From Parvibaculum sp. (GTDB taxonomy: Bacteria; Pseudomonadota; Alphaproteobacteria; Parvibaculales; Parvibaculaceae): DNA of 43,328 bases. The position numbers were made by a program, and so were the translations under genes. Shown one piece after another: positions 7,840 to 15,624 of this stretch. The notes under the pieces are model-generated. The model did no database searches, had not been told where the DNA came from, and saw nothing but the letters and a program-made list of their open reading frames with translations. Where the stretch lies: NCBI RefSeq assembly GCF_030694575.1, contig NZ_JAUYUS010000032.1:1-43328 (forward strand). Reading direction: 5' to 3'. Within the stretch, counting starts at the first letter, position 1. Every line of letters begins with the position of its first letter.

Positions 7840-8868
7840 TCAGTAGGCGCCGCCGCGAAGGCCGCTGTCTTCGAAGACGGGCTCGTTGTAGTAGGCGTAG
7901 GGTTCGCTTTCGGCGGGCTTTGCAGCCATGCGCTGGGCGGGCTTCGCCGTCGCGGACGGATTGGCCTGGCGATAGTCGATCTCGCCCATCGGATCCTTGT
8001 TGCCGGGGAAGCGGGCGCAATCGGCGGGCTTCACGCCGTAGAGCGGAACAAGGAGCTTCAGGACCGCACGTTCGACGACGGCGCGCACCGCGAGCTGGAT
8101 CGGCTCCTGGGCGCTGGAGCCAACGCCCAGCGAGAACAGGTTGCCGCCGAAGAAGTCGAACACGCCGGCCTTTATCTCGCGGCCGACGATCTGCTTCTGG
8201 TAGGACACATAGTCGACGACTTCGAGCGTGCGGCTGTTCACGAGGCGCAAGTCGAGGCCGATATTCATGACGTAGGTCGCAGCCGAAGCATTCGCCGCGG
8301 CGCCCATGTCGCCGCCTTCGGCGTAGGAGCCATTGATGCCGCCGGACTGGATGTTGAAATTCAATTCGGTGATGCCGCCGACGAGGTAGTAGTCGCTGCC
8401 GCGGATCTCGCCCGCATAGATCTTGCGGTATTCGCCGTCGACCGCGTCGCCGATGAGCTTGTTGTTGGTGTACTTCATTTCGAGTTCGGAGATCGACGTG
8501 TCGTAACGCTCGACCAGCGGCACGCCAGCCTTGCCGAGCGCCGACATCGCCATCAGCGAGGCGCCCTGCGTGACCTTCATGCCGGTGCCGTCGGCTTCGG
8601 CCTTGCCCGTGTAGTCGCGGATGTTGCCGACCGCGATGCGCGTCGTGTTGGCCGCCGACGGCACATGGCCGGCCAGGCAGCGCAGCGCGCTGGAATAGGG
8701 CGTCTCGTTGTTGATGACGGGAGCGTTGCCGATCGGAGCCACATAACGGCCGTCCGAACCCGCATTGGCGCTGACGCAGCCGGTGAGGGCGAATGCCATG
8801 GCGAGGGCTCCCAGCGTGCGCTTGGGCGTTCCCTTCTTCTTCGCGATCGACAGAACCGTTGTAAACAC
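7840..8868 (-). CDS. CsgG/HfaB-family outer-membrane lipoprotein
   Basis: A 342-residue lipoprotein related to CsgG (the curli secretion channel) and HfaB (holdfast anchoring in Caulobacter). The start is GTG 8868, five bases after a perfect AGGAGG; a longer upstream frame has no ribosome site. After KKKGTPKR comes a hydrophobic stretch and the lipobox LTGC, with Cys at residue 31 as the lipidated residue. The CsgG fold is recognised by TTRIAVGNIRDYTGK, LPLVERYDTS-type segment (VPLVERYDTSISELEMKY), SDYYLVGGITELNFNIQSGG, the NIGLDLRLVNSRTLEVVDYV strand and VFDFFGGNLFSLGVG. The last 60 residues are Pro/Ala-rich and probably disordered. Family members form a multimeric pore exporting surface fibre subunits. 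No csgE/csgF homologue adjoins; the Asn-rich secreted protein 3.6 kb away is a speculative client. Confidence 0.87.
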   Translation of the reverse strand: MFTTVLSIAKKKGTPKRTLGALAMAFALTGCVSANAGSDGRYVAPIGNAPVINNETPYSSALRCLAGHVPSAANTTRIAVGNIRDYTGKAEADGTGMKVTQGASLMAMSALGKAGVPLVERYDTSISELEMKYTNNKLIGDAVDGEYRKIYAGEIRGSDYYLVGGITELNFNIQSGGINGSYAEGGDMGAAANASAATYVMNIGLDLRLVNSRTLEVVDYVSYQKQIVGREIKAGVFDFFGGNLFSLGVGSSAQEPIQLAVRAVVERAVLKLLVPLYGVKPADCARFPGNKDPMGEIDYRQANPSATAKPAQRMAAKPAESEPYAYYNEPVFEDSGLRGGAY

Positions 8869-9225
8869 TTTGGCCTCCTGGTGGTCATCGGTCGAAGGTG
8901 AGCGCTGGCGATCATTTTTTCGATCTGCTCGGCGCGCCGCCGACCGTTCGGTTGCAGGGTGGATTGCAACCGGCATGCCAGCGCTTACCTTTTGTTAAGA
9001 ACCGCAGAAAGCCTTGCTTTTTTCGGGTCGAACGGCGAAGGCGGGGAGCGGCTGAGCGAGCGCGCAACCGCTTCATTGCGAATCTGGCACGGCTTCCCCG
9101 TCCCGCTTCGATACGCGATGGGATCGTTGGACCGGGGCAGTACCGGAAGTTAAGGCGAATGCGTGTGGCGGGGTTGCAGGTGCAACGCGCGCGGGCGACA
9201 CTCCGCGAAACGGAAATCGCATAAT
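8869..9225. other. Intergenic region, structured leader of the CsgG-like gene
   Basis: About 360 bp without a credible gene. The part proximal to the lipoprotein gene holds a nested inverted repeat: outer arms AGCGCTGGC (8901-8909) and GCCAGCGCT (8977-8985), inner arms CGGTTGCA (8949-8956) and TGCAACCG (8965-8972). It lies 33-117 bp upstream of the GTG start, so it is either a structured 5' leader or two operator sites. The rest, 8990-9225, must contain the promoters of both divergent genes; nothing specific is resolved. Confidence 0.45.
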
Positions 9226-9846
9226 GTGAAGTGGACGGAAGCCTTGGCGACGCTCGAATTTTTCTTCGACTGCTCCAGCCCGTGGACCTATCTCGCCTTT
9301 GCCCGCGTCGAAGCGCTGGCGGAGCGGACGGGGGCGACGATCGAATGGCGGCCCATCCTGGTGGGAGGCGTCTTCAACGCGGTTAACGAAAGCGTTTACG
9401 AAGCGCGCGCCAACCCGCATCCGGTCAAAGGCCGCTACTACGTCAAGGACCTGCGGGACTGGGCGCGTTACTGCGGTGTCGAGATCGGCCAGCCGCCGGT
9501 CTTTCCGGTGCGTTCCGTGGATGCGATGCGCGCGGCCATCGTGGCGCAGGACGAGGGCAAGCTGCCGGCCTTCGCCTGGGCGACCTTCCGCAGTTATTGG
9601 GGCGACCTCAAGGACATCAGCCAGCCGGACGTGCTGGAGGAAATCTGCAATACGGCCGGGCTCGACTGGGCCGTCGTCGGCCAGCGCATCAAGGACGAGG
9701 ATGTGAAGGCGCGGCTGCGGGCCAATACGGAAGAAGTGATCGCGCGGGGCGGCTTCGGCTCGCCGACCATGTTCGTCAACAAGACCGACATGTACTTCGG
9801 CAACGACCGGCTGCCGCTGGTCGAGGCGGCGCTTGCGAATGGTTGA
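9226..9846 (+). CDS. 2-hydroxychromene-2-carboxylate isomerase family protein (DsbA-like fold)
   Basis: About 206 residues with the thioredoxin-like fold of HCCA isomerases and kappa-class glutathione transferases. The N-terminus EFFFDCSSPWTYLAFARVEAL carries the SSPW motif whose Ser binds glutathione. Further blocks are IEWRPILVGGVFNAVN, the FPVRSVDAMRAA helix start, and the cis-Pro region FGSPTMFVN followed by YFGNDRLPLVE, all usual for the family. The founding members isomerise an intermediate of naphthalene degradation, but most bacterial copies outside such clusters have no proven substrate, and no naphthalene genes adjoin. The start is uncertain: GTG 9226 is used, with TTG 9244 as an alternative. 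Its stop overlaps the rhomboid start, implying translational coupling. Confidence 0.85.
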   Translation: MKWTEALATLEFFFDCSSPWTYLAFARVEALAERTGATIEWRPILVGGVFNAVNESVYEARANPHPVKGRYYVKDLRDWARYCGVEIGQPPVFPVRSVDAMRAAIVAQDEGKLPAFAWATFRSYWGDLKDISQPDVLEEICNTAGLDWAVVGQRIKDEDVKARLRANTEEVIARGGFGSPTMFVNKTDMYFGNDRLPLVEAALANG

Positions 9847-10654
9847 GCCGGTGCAGAGGGAGATGGAGCGGGGCGAACCACCGGCATTCAATGTGCCCTG
9901 GCCCGTCGGCCTGCTGCTTGTGCTTATCGCCGGCGTTTTTCTGGCAATGAGCTTCTTGCCGCCGGAGGTGGCGGAGCAGGCGATATTGCTGTTCGCGCTT
10001 TTTCCCGCGCGCTATGCGCCGGAGACCGCCGCTCTCTACGGGGACCTGCCGGGCGGCCTCGCGGCAGCGATATGGAGCCCGGTCAGCTACACGTTCCTGC
10101 ATGGCGGGCTGGAGCACCTGGTCGTCAACAGCGTATGGCTTCTTGCGTTCGGAACGCCGCTGGCGAGACGCTTCGGCGCATCGCGCTTCTTCATCTTCTA
10201 TTTTGCGTGCGGCGCGGCGGGGGCCTTTCTTCACGTCCTTCTTTATCCGGGTTCGCCGATACCGGTGGTCGGCGCATCCGCCGCCATTTCGGGCCTGATG
10301 GGCGGCGCGGCGCGGTTCGTGTTCCTCGCGGGCGGGCCGCTTGGCGGGCTTGGCGGCCGCAGGGAGGTTTCGACGCGGCGCAGCGGAATTCTGGCGGCGC
10401 TGGGCGACAGGCGGACGCTGATCTTTGTCGGTATCTGGATCGGGCTCAACTTTCTCTTCGGTGCGACGCCGCTCAGCGGCGTGCTGGGCGTGACCGCGCA
10501 GGTTGCGTGGGAAGCGCATCTGGGCGGGTTTATTTTCGGTCTTCTGGCGTTCGGGCTGTTCGATCCGCTGCGCTTGTCGCCGTCGGGCGGGCCGGGCAAT
10601 GTCGGTTACGGCGAATGGCTGGGCGACAACCGGCAGGACGAAAGCCGTCATTGA
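9839..10654 (+). CDS. Rhomboid family intramembrane serine protease
   Basis: A 271-residue polytopic membrane protease that cleaves transmembrane substrates within the bilayer. The catalytic Ser is S147 in VVGASAAISG and the catalytic His is H227 in WEAHLGGFIFG. The oxyanion-stabilising pair lies in FLHGGLEHLVVNSVWL (H88 and N97), and the short EHLVVN/W motif is the family hallmark. Six hydrophobic segments are apparent, with a Gly/Arg-rich cytoplasmic loop at about 165-190. ATG 9839 overlaps the upstream stop by 8 bp; an internal ATG at 9863 with AGAGGGAG directly before it is an alternative start. Substrate is unknown. Confidence 0.93.
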   Translation: MVEPVQREMERGEPPAFNVPWPVGLLLVLIAGVFLAMSFLPPEVAEQAILLFALFPARYAPETAALYGDLPGGLAAAIWSPVSYTFLHGGLEHLVVNSVWLLAFGTPLARRFGASRFFIFYFACGAAGAFLHVLLYPGSPIPVVGASAAISGLMGGAARFVFLAGGPLGGLGGRREVSTRRSGILAALGDRRTLIFVGIWIGLNFLFGATPLSGVLGVTAQVAWEAHLGGFIFGLLAFGLFDPLRLSPSGGPGNVGYGEWLGDNRQDESRH

Positions 10655-10723
10655 ATCGGGGCCTGGCCGAACCACATATGGAAAAGGCCCTTTATCCGGG
10701 GGCTTTATTCAGGAGGAGGTCCA

Positions 10724-11062
10724 ATGAGCGACACATCCGCATATCCGGGCGCAGAGCAGCCGGAGGGTCCGCGATCCGCCTACGACGAAACCGCTCCCGC
10801 CGGGCGCAGAGAATTGTGGATTCGCTTTCTCTACATGATCGCGTTCTGGTTTCTCGGCAACATCGCCTTTTCCATTGCGATCTTTCTCGGCGCCGTCCAG
10901 TTCGTCGTGATCCTCGTCAACGGCAACAAGAACGAGGAATTGCGGACGTTCAGCCGCAATCTCATTCAATATGTCTGGGAGTGCCTGGCGTTCGTCATCT
11001 TCGCGCGCGAGGAAAAGCCGTTTCCGCTCGGCAAGTTTCCGTCGGTCACCGGGCCTTTGTGA
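10724..11062 (+). CDS. DUF4389 membrane protein
   Basis: A 112-residue protein with a soluble, acidic N-terminal 30 residues and two adjacent hydrophobic segments. The family signature is RELWIRFLYMIAFWFLGNIAF, then FLGAVQFVVILVNGNKNEELRTFSRNL, ending in EKPFPLGKFP. Function of DUF4389 is unknown; it is often a lone small membrane gene in proteobacteria. The start is firm: an extended AGGAGGAGG lies at 10711-10719, 4 nt before ATG. The 3' end overlaps the convergent TetR gene by 17 bp. Confidence 0.9.
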   Translation: MSDTSAYPGAEQPEGPRSAYDETAPAGRRELWIRFLYMIAFWFLGNIAFSIAIFLGAVQFVVILVNGNKNEELRTFSRNLIQYVWECLAFVIFAREEKPFPLGKFPSVTGPL

Positions 11063-11729
11063 TCGCGTCGAATTTCTTCAGGCCTTTCGGCGTCAGCAGG
11101 CCGCGCAGGACCGCTTCAGCCGTCACATGGAAGCGTTTCTCCGCGGCTGCGGCGCTGGCGTGAAAGCCGGCCAGCTCGAGGCTGCTCAGTCCGTGCACGG
11201 CGGCCCAGAGAGCGTCCGCCAGTATTTCGGACTCGATGTCGGCGGGGAAACTTCCCTCCGCGACGCAGGCTTCCACCGCATCCAGCAATGTCCGGTATGA
11301 GGGGTGGCGCGTGATGCTTCGCGCCGCCGGTTCGCCGCCGTCGGGAACGGCGTGGCGCAACGAGGCGGGCACGGGCAGGGTCGCGCTGATCATCAGCGCG
11401 TAATAGGACGGGTTCTTCAGGGCGAAGCTGCGATAGGCGCGCGCGAGATCGGCGAGCCAGAGCAAGGGCTCGGCGTTGCGCGGCACCGCCTGTTCGAGCG
11501 CGGCGAGACGGTCGAAGGCTTCCTCGAAGAGCGCGGTGACGAGCCCCTCCTTGCCGCCGAAGGCGGTATAGACGGCCATGGTCGATGTGCCGACCTTTGC
11601 CGCGAGCTTGCGCAGGGAGATGGCGTCGGGGCCGCCATGGACGAGCATTTCGCTGGCGGCATCGAGGAGGGCTTCACGCTGGGCCGTGCGACGGTTGCCG
11701 GCGGGCGATGTATGCGGCTCGATACTCAT
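11046..11729 (-). CDS. TetR/AcrR family transcriptional regulator
   Basis: A 227-residue one-component repressor. The N-terminal helix-turn-helix reads RREALLDAASEMLVHGGPDAISLRKLAAKVGTSTMAVYTAFGGKEGLVTALFEEAF in outline, the classical TetR DNA-binding block (about residues 15-65). The C-terminal ligand domain is of the WHG type: RAYRSFALKNPSYYALM, later ADALWAAVHGLSSLELAGF. The start is ATG 11729. It is divergent from the carotenoid oxygenase gene with a symmetric site in between, so the likely role is repression of that gene and itself, relieved by an apolar ligand. Ligand identity is not apparent. Confidence 0.92.
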   Translation of the reverse strand: MSIEPHTSPAGNRRTAQREALLDAASEMLVHGGPDAISLRKLAAKVGTSTMAVYTAFGGKEGLVTALFEEAFDRLAALEQAVPRNAEPLLWLADLARAYRSFALKNPSYYALMISATLPVPASLRHAVPDGGEPAARSITRHPSYRTLLDAVEACVAEGSFPADIESEILADALWAAVHGLSSLELAGFHASAAAAEKRFHVTAEAVLRGLLTPKGLKKFDAITKAR

Positions 11730-11784
11730 GCGCTCTCTATCGAACAGGCTTGACCTCAAGTCCAGCCCTAACTATAACGGAACC

Positions 11785-11797
11785 ATAACACTGTTAT
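11785..11797. promoter_or_regulatory. Candidate TetR operator
   Basis: ATAACA-C-TGTTAT is a perfect 13-bp palindrome. A larger, looser dyad CTATAAC (11772-11778) and GTTATAG (11793-11799) overlaps it. The AT-rich patch lies between the TetR gene start (11729) and the oxygenase start (11841), where one site could control both promoters. Confidence 0.5.
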
Positions 11798-11840
11798 AGG
11801 CCCTGCGCCATGCGCGCGGCAGAGGGGGAGGAGAGCAATC

Positions 11841-13274
11841 ATGTCGAAGCCTTATCCGAACAATCCGTTTCTTCAGGCCAATTTCGCGCCGGTGCAGGCC
11901 GAGTGCGATGCGCCCGATCTCGTGGTCGTCGAAGGCGAATTGCCGCGCGAGCTGGCGGGCACGCTTTACCGCAACGGACCGAACCCGATGTTCCCGCCGC
12001 TCGGCAACCAGCATCACTGGTTTCTCGGCGAAGGCATGATCCATGCGATCAGCGTGGAAGACGGCAAGGCGAGCTACCGGAACAGATGGGTGCACACGGA
12101 GCAATACGAAGCGCAGCGGAAGGCGGGCCGGCGCCTGCTGCCGACGGGCTTCGGCGAAGCGCCGGTGGCGGGCGCGGAGACCGTGAAGCGCAATGTCGCC
12201 AACACCAACGTCGTCTGGCATGCGGGCAAGCTGCTGGCGCTGGACGAGGGAAGCTCGCCGGTGGCGATGGACGGCGACACGCTGGAGACGGCGGGGCCGT
12301 GGACCTTCGAGGGAAAATACCAGGGGCCGATGACGGCGCATCCGAAGTTCGATCCGAAGACGGGCGAGATGCTGTTCTTCGGTTACATGGCGGCAGGGCC
12401 GGGGACGCCGGACATTTCGTACCAGGTGGTGGACCGCAACGGCGCGCTCGTTCGCAGCGACATGTTCAAGGCGCCTTATGCGAGCATGGTTCACGACTTC
12501 ATCGTGACCGACGAGCACGTGATCTTTCCGATCTTTCCGGCGACGATCGACGTCGAGCGGATCATGAAGGGCGGACCGACGATCGCATGGGACCCCGATG
12601 CCGGCACGCATATCGGCATCATGGCGCGCGATGCGAGCGTCGACACGATCCGCTGGTTCAAGGGCGATCCCTGTTATGTCTATCATCCGATGAACGCATG
12701 GACGTCGCATGAGGGCGGACGCACGCGCGTGATCGCGGACATGATGAAATACAGCCGCGTGCCGCTGTTTCCGAGCGCGGACGGCAGCAAGCCGCCGGCC
12801 GACCTTGCCGACGAGCAGAGCATACTGGTGCGCTGGACGTTCGATCTCGACAGCAATTCGGATTCGTACACGGAAGAAGTTCTGACCGATCTCGGCGGCG
12901 AGTTTCCGCGCTTCGATGAGCGGTTTGCGGGGCACAAGAACCGGCACGGCTATTACGCCGCGATGAAGAGGCCGAAAGAGGCGCCGGGCTCGTCCTACGA
13001 CACGCTGGTGCATATCGATCTGGAAAGCGGCAAGCGGCGCGAATGGGAACCGGGCGTGGGAAAGTACCTGCACGAACCGGTTTTCGTGCCGCGAAAGGAA
13101 GGCGCGGCGGAGGGCGACGGGTTTATCGTTTCGCTCGCCTACGACACGGCGCGGAACATAAGCGACTTCGTTGTGATGGATACGGACGATATTTCGAGGG
13201 GTCCGGTGGCGCGTGTCCAACTGCCGATGCGGGTGCCTTTCGGCTTCCACGGCAACTGGCGAAACCGGGCATAA
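11841..13274 (+). CDS. Carotenoid cleavage oxygenase family protein (RPE65/lignostilbene dioxygenase type)
   Basis: A 477-residue seven-bladed propeller enzyme with a non-haem iron held by four histidines. All four are visible: H167 in TAHPKFD, H218 in MVHDFI, H282 in VYHPMNAW and H470 in GFHGNW. Other family blocks are LYRNGPNP near residue 43, HHWFLGEGMIHA, and EPVFVPRKEGAAEGDGF. Members split conjugated double bonds in apocarotenoids or in lignin-derived stilbenes; the sequence cannot choose between them. The length matches bacterial stilbene or apocarotenoid oxygenases. GGAGGAG precedes ATG 11841. It is divergent from a TetR regulator and followed by a short hairpin. Confidence 0.93.
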   Translation: MSKPYPNNPFLQANFAPVQAECDAPDLVVVEGELPRELAGTLYRNGPNPMFPPLGNQHHWFLGEGMIHAISVEDGKASYRNRWVHTEQYEAQRKAGRRLLPTGFGEAPVAGAETVKRNVANTNVVWHAGKLLALDEGSSPVAMDGDTLETAGPWTFEGKYQGPMTAHPKFDPKTGEMLFFGYMAAGPGTPDISYQVVDRNGALVRSDMFKAPYASMVHDFIVTDEHVIFPIFPATIDVERIMKGGPTIAWDPDAGTHIGIMARDASVDTIRWFKGDPCYVYHPMNAWTSHEGGRTRVIADMMKYSRVPLFPSADGSKPPADLADEQSILVRWTFDLDSNSDSYTEEVLTDLGGEFPRFDERFAGHKNRHGYYAAMKRPKEAPGSSYDTLVHIDLESGKRREWEPGVGKYLHEPVFVPRKEGAAEGDGFIVSLAYDTARNISDFVVMDTDDISRGPVARVQLPMRVPFGFHGNWRNRA

Positions 13275-13275
13275 A

Positions 13276-13291
13276 GCGGGGTTATCCCCGC
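13276..13291 (+). terminator. Short hairpin after the carotenoid oxygenase gene
   Basis: GCGGGG-TTAT-CCCCGC begins 1 bp after the stop codon. The stem is strong but lacks a T-run, so it is at best a weak or Rho-assisted terminator. It directly precedes the PHO-box repeats. Confidence 0.35.
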
Positions 13292-13293
13292 GA

Positions 13294-13322
13294 CTGTCAT
13301 CGAACTGTCACCTAACTGTCAT
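13294..13322 (+). promoter_or_regulatory. Triple PHO box (PhoB-type direct repeats)
   Basis: Three heptamers, CTGTCAT (13294-13300), CTGTCAC (13305-13311) and CTGTCAT (13316-13322), lie in direct orientation with 4-bp spacers, an exact 11-bp period. This is the established PhoB recognition pattern, one PhoB monomer per heptamer. It points toward plus-strand transcription, yet it lies in a 185-bp gap between convergent genes and no downstream plus-strand gene is evident. It could drive an antisense or small RNA reading into the GDYXXLXY gene, or be a relic. Confidence 0.7.
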
Positions 13323-13459
13323 GTGGGGTGCGCAGGCGACTTATCCCCGGCGGCGCGGATGTGCCGGTCGCCGGAAGGTACATTCGCCTGACCGACCGGC
13401 GGAGCATCCTTGCGCTCATGTCATGAAAAACGTGCGCGGGGATGTACGCGGCGGTGTCC

Positions 13460-14050
13460 TCAGAAAAGCGGTTCCTCGTAGACCGGCTCGCCGTCGAGGC
13501 GGAGGCCTTTGATCGCAGCTTCGCCGTCGCTGCCGAGGGCGACATCGACGGTGAGAGAACCGGCGTTACGCTGGTCTTCCAACTCGCGGCCTTCGCCCTC
13601 GGGTACGAAGTAGCTTTCGATGCCGTAGGCGACGGTTGCCGAGTTGCAATCGATGCAGGGCGCCTCTTCTCCATCCGCAGGCGCCGTGACGGGGCGTCCT
13701 TCGATCACCCAGGAAACGCGGCCGCGAATGATTTCGTTACCCGGCGACGGGTTGCGGCGTTCGCGCCATGCGGCGACGGGTTGCCAGATGGCTCCCGCGG
13801 GCGTCAGCTCGACATAGATCGTGTCGCCCTGCGCGAAACCGTCGTCGCCTTCGAGGGTATCGAGAGACAGCCGCGATATTTCATAGTTGAGGATGACGTA
13901 GTCGCCGCGAAAGATGTCGCGCGGGTCGATGGGTTCGGTCTTGAGGGTGACGACATGGTCCGAGCGGAGAAGCGTCACGCGATCCTGGATCATGGCGGCA
14001 AGGAAGAGCGACTGGCCGATGACGAGCGCGAGGCCGAAGCGGGAGGTCAT
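13460..14050 (-). CDS. GDYXXLXY domain protein
   Basis: A 196-residue membrane-anchored protein. An N-terminal hydrophobic segment (ALVIGQSLFLAAMI) is followed by LRSDHVVTLKTEPIDPRDIFRGDYVILNYEIS, containing the defining GDYVILNY motif. The remainder is predicted extracytoplasmic beta structure, with a C-x2-C pair (APCIDCNS). Its ATG overlaps the stop of the upstream DUF2157 gene by 4 bp (ATGA), a normal arrangement since GDYXXLXY and DUF2157 proteins are regularly co-encoded. Biochemical function is unknown. Confidence 0.9.
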   Translation of the reverse strand: MTSRFGLALVIGQSLFLAAMIQDRVTLLRSDHVVTLKTEPIDPRDIFRGDYVILNYEISRLSLDTLEGDDGFAQGDTIYVELTPAGAIWQPVAAWRERRNPSPGNEIIRGRVSWVIEGRPVTAPADGEEAPCIDCNSATVAYGIESYFVPEGEGRELEDQRNAGSLTVDVALGSDGEAAIKGLRLDGEPVYEEPLF

Positions 14051-15342
14051 GCCTGGCCTCCATCGGTTGCCGTTTTCACGAGGCGGCGGCGCATCCGCTC
14101 CATGACGAAACTGCCGACGATGAGAAGGATGCCGCCAAGCGCGAAGAAGAGGGCGGTGTCGAGAAGGTCGCCGAGGGTTTCAAAATAGAGGTAGAGGACT
14201 TCCGCCGCGAAGGCGACGAAGCCGAAATTGACGGCGAAGCGGCTGCCGCGCCCGGTGCCGTAGGAGACGAGCCAGGCGGCGAGCGCGAGGAAGGCGGCGG
14301 CGTAGAGCCACGGGATCGTTTCCTCCGCGCCGGATTTCAGAACAGGGAACAGGAGGGCGAGGAGAGCCAGCGCCCCGATGCCGGCGAGGTGGCGCGCTTC
14401 CAGCTTTCGTCCGGCAACGCAGAGCAAGGCGAGGCCCGCCACCAATGCCGCGGAGAGCGCCATTGCCGTGGGACCGATGGCCGTCGAGGCCTGCTCATTG
14501 TCGGTGGGCGCGGTCTGGAAGATCCAGAAGAGAACGAAGGCGAGCGCGACGGCATAGCTCTCCGCGATGGCGGCGAAGCGCGGGCCGCGCTCCGACAGGA
14601 GGACCGCCGCAAGCCAGACCGCCAGCATTTCCATGAGAAAGACGATGGCGAGTTGGGTTTCCGCCAAGCCGTATGTCTCGACGATCGCCTCGGCGTTCAT
14701 CGCCTGCCAGATGAAGCCGGCGATCAGCGAGAGATGCAGGCCGGGCGCCCATGAAAGCCGCAGCGAGAGGAGGATGGCCGCCGCCCAGGGCAGCCAGAAG
14801 GCCCAGTGCGGGGAGGCGGTGCCGCCCATCTGCGCGACGAACCAGGTCCAGACGACGGCGAGCAGGATGCCGAGCGCGAGGGCAGGGCGCGAGGGAAGGA
14901 GCCATGCGGTGGCGAGAGCGGCGATGCACCAGGCGAGCACGCCTGCCGGATCGTCGGTGACGATGTGATAAATCTGCGCGACGAGCATGATGCCCGCGCC
15001 GAAGAGGCCGAGCCCGATCAGCACGGCGGCCTGCGCGAAGGCCGGATGATCGCGCTTCTGGAGGATGAAGGCGGCGACATAGGCCGCCCACATGGCGCCG
15101 AAGATCATGACGAGTTTCGCGAGCTTCGAAATCTCCGCCCAGTTGGCGGCGACGAAACTCATGACAGCGAAGCCGATAAGGACCGCGCCGAGAATGGCGA
15201 GGACGCCCGGCATGCGGCGCGCCGTTGCGGGCTCGCTCGCGGATTGCAGGATGGCTTCGGCATTGCCGGCGGTGACCCAGCCCCGCTCGATCCACAGATC
15301 GAGATCGCGCTTCAGCCGCTGCAGATAGACGCGCTGCCACAT
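14047..15342 (-). CDS. DUF2157 polytopic membrane protein
   Basis: A 431-residue inner-membrane protein. A soluble N-terminal 45 residues (LQRLKRDLDLWIERGWVTAGNAEAIL) form the DUF2157 head, followed by about 12 hydrophobic segments beginning VLAILGAVLIGFAVMSFVAANW. The head motif and the AANWAEI junction are characteristic. It is first in a two-gene operon with the GDYXXLXY protein, coupled by a 4-bp overlap. The ribosome site is weak: an AAGGAAA lies rather far upstream of ATG 15342. No transport or enzymatic activity has been assigned to the family. Confidence 0.9.
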   Translation of the reverse strand: MWQRVYLQRLKRDLDLWIERGWVTAGNAEAILQSASEPATARRMPGVLAILGAVLIGFAVMSFVAANWAEISKLAKLVMIFGAMWAAYVAAFILQKRDHPAFAQAAVLIGLGLFGAGIMLVAQIYHIVTDDPAGVLAWCIAALATAWLLPSRPALALGILLAVVWTWFVAQMGGTASPHWAFWLPWAAAILLSLRLSWAPGLHLSLIAGFIWQAMNAEAIVETYGLAETQLAIVFLMEMLAVWLAAVLLSERGPRFAAIAESYAVALAFVLFWIFQTAPTDNEQASTAIGPTAMALSAALVAGLALLCVAGRKLEARHLAGIGALALLALLFPVLKSGAEETIPWLYAAAFLALAAWLVSYGTGRGSRFAVNFGFVAFAAEVLYLYFETLGDLLDTALFFALGGILLIVGSFVMERMRRRLVKTATDGGQA

Positions 15343-15624
15343 GGGAAGGCTGTTTCCTTTTTTACCGGAACGGGAGAGCGGGTCTGCGGGGGGACTCAGT
15401 CGGGCACGCGCCGATTATCGGGCGGGGAGGCAGGAAGTCAAAGGGGCCGGTTGACGTCGGGGGAACAAGGGCGGAATCGCGCCATTTATGTGCTTGCGCT
15501 TGCCCGCTGCGGCGGAATGCCGCATCATTTCCCCAGAGGCGGTTGCCGGTGCGGCTGGGGGGCTGCGACGGCGGGGGCCGATCTCGCCGGTACAAACCGA
15601 ACGGCCCAACTGGGAGGAGACGCC

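Noticed and set aside
13282-13347. TTATCCCC words near 13282 and 13340 as DnaA boxes with iterons, hence an origin
   Set aside because: One word is just the loop and arm of the hairpin at 13276-13291, both mismatch the DnaA box at key positions, and the three repeats fit a PHO box better than iterons.
13422-13511. 29-codon Arg-rich open frame downstream of the PHO box
   Set aside because: No ribosome site, composition matches random GC-rich sequence, and it mostly overlaps the GDYXXLXY gene antisense. Kept only as a reason to suspect a non-coding transcript.
14806-15624. Long N-terminal extension of the CBS protein
   Set aside because: Antisense to DUF2157, low-complexity, while ATG 15625 has a strong ribosome site exactly before the first CBS motif.
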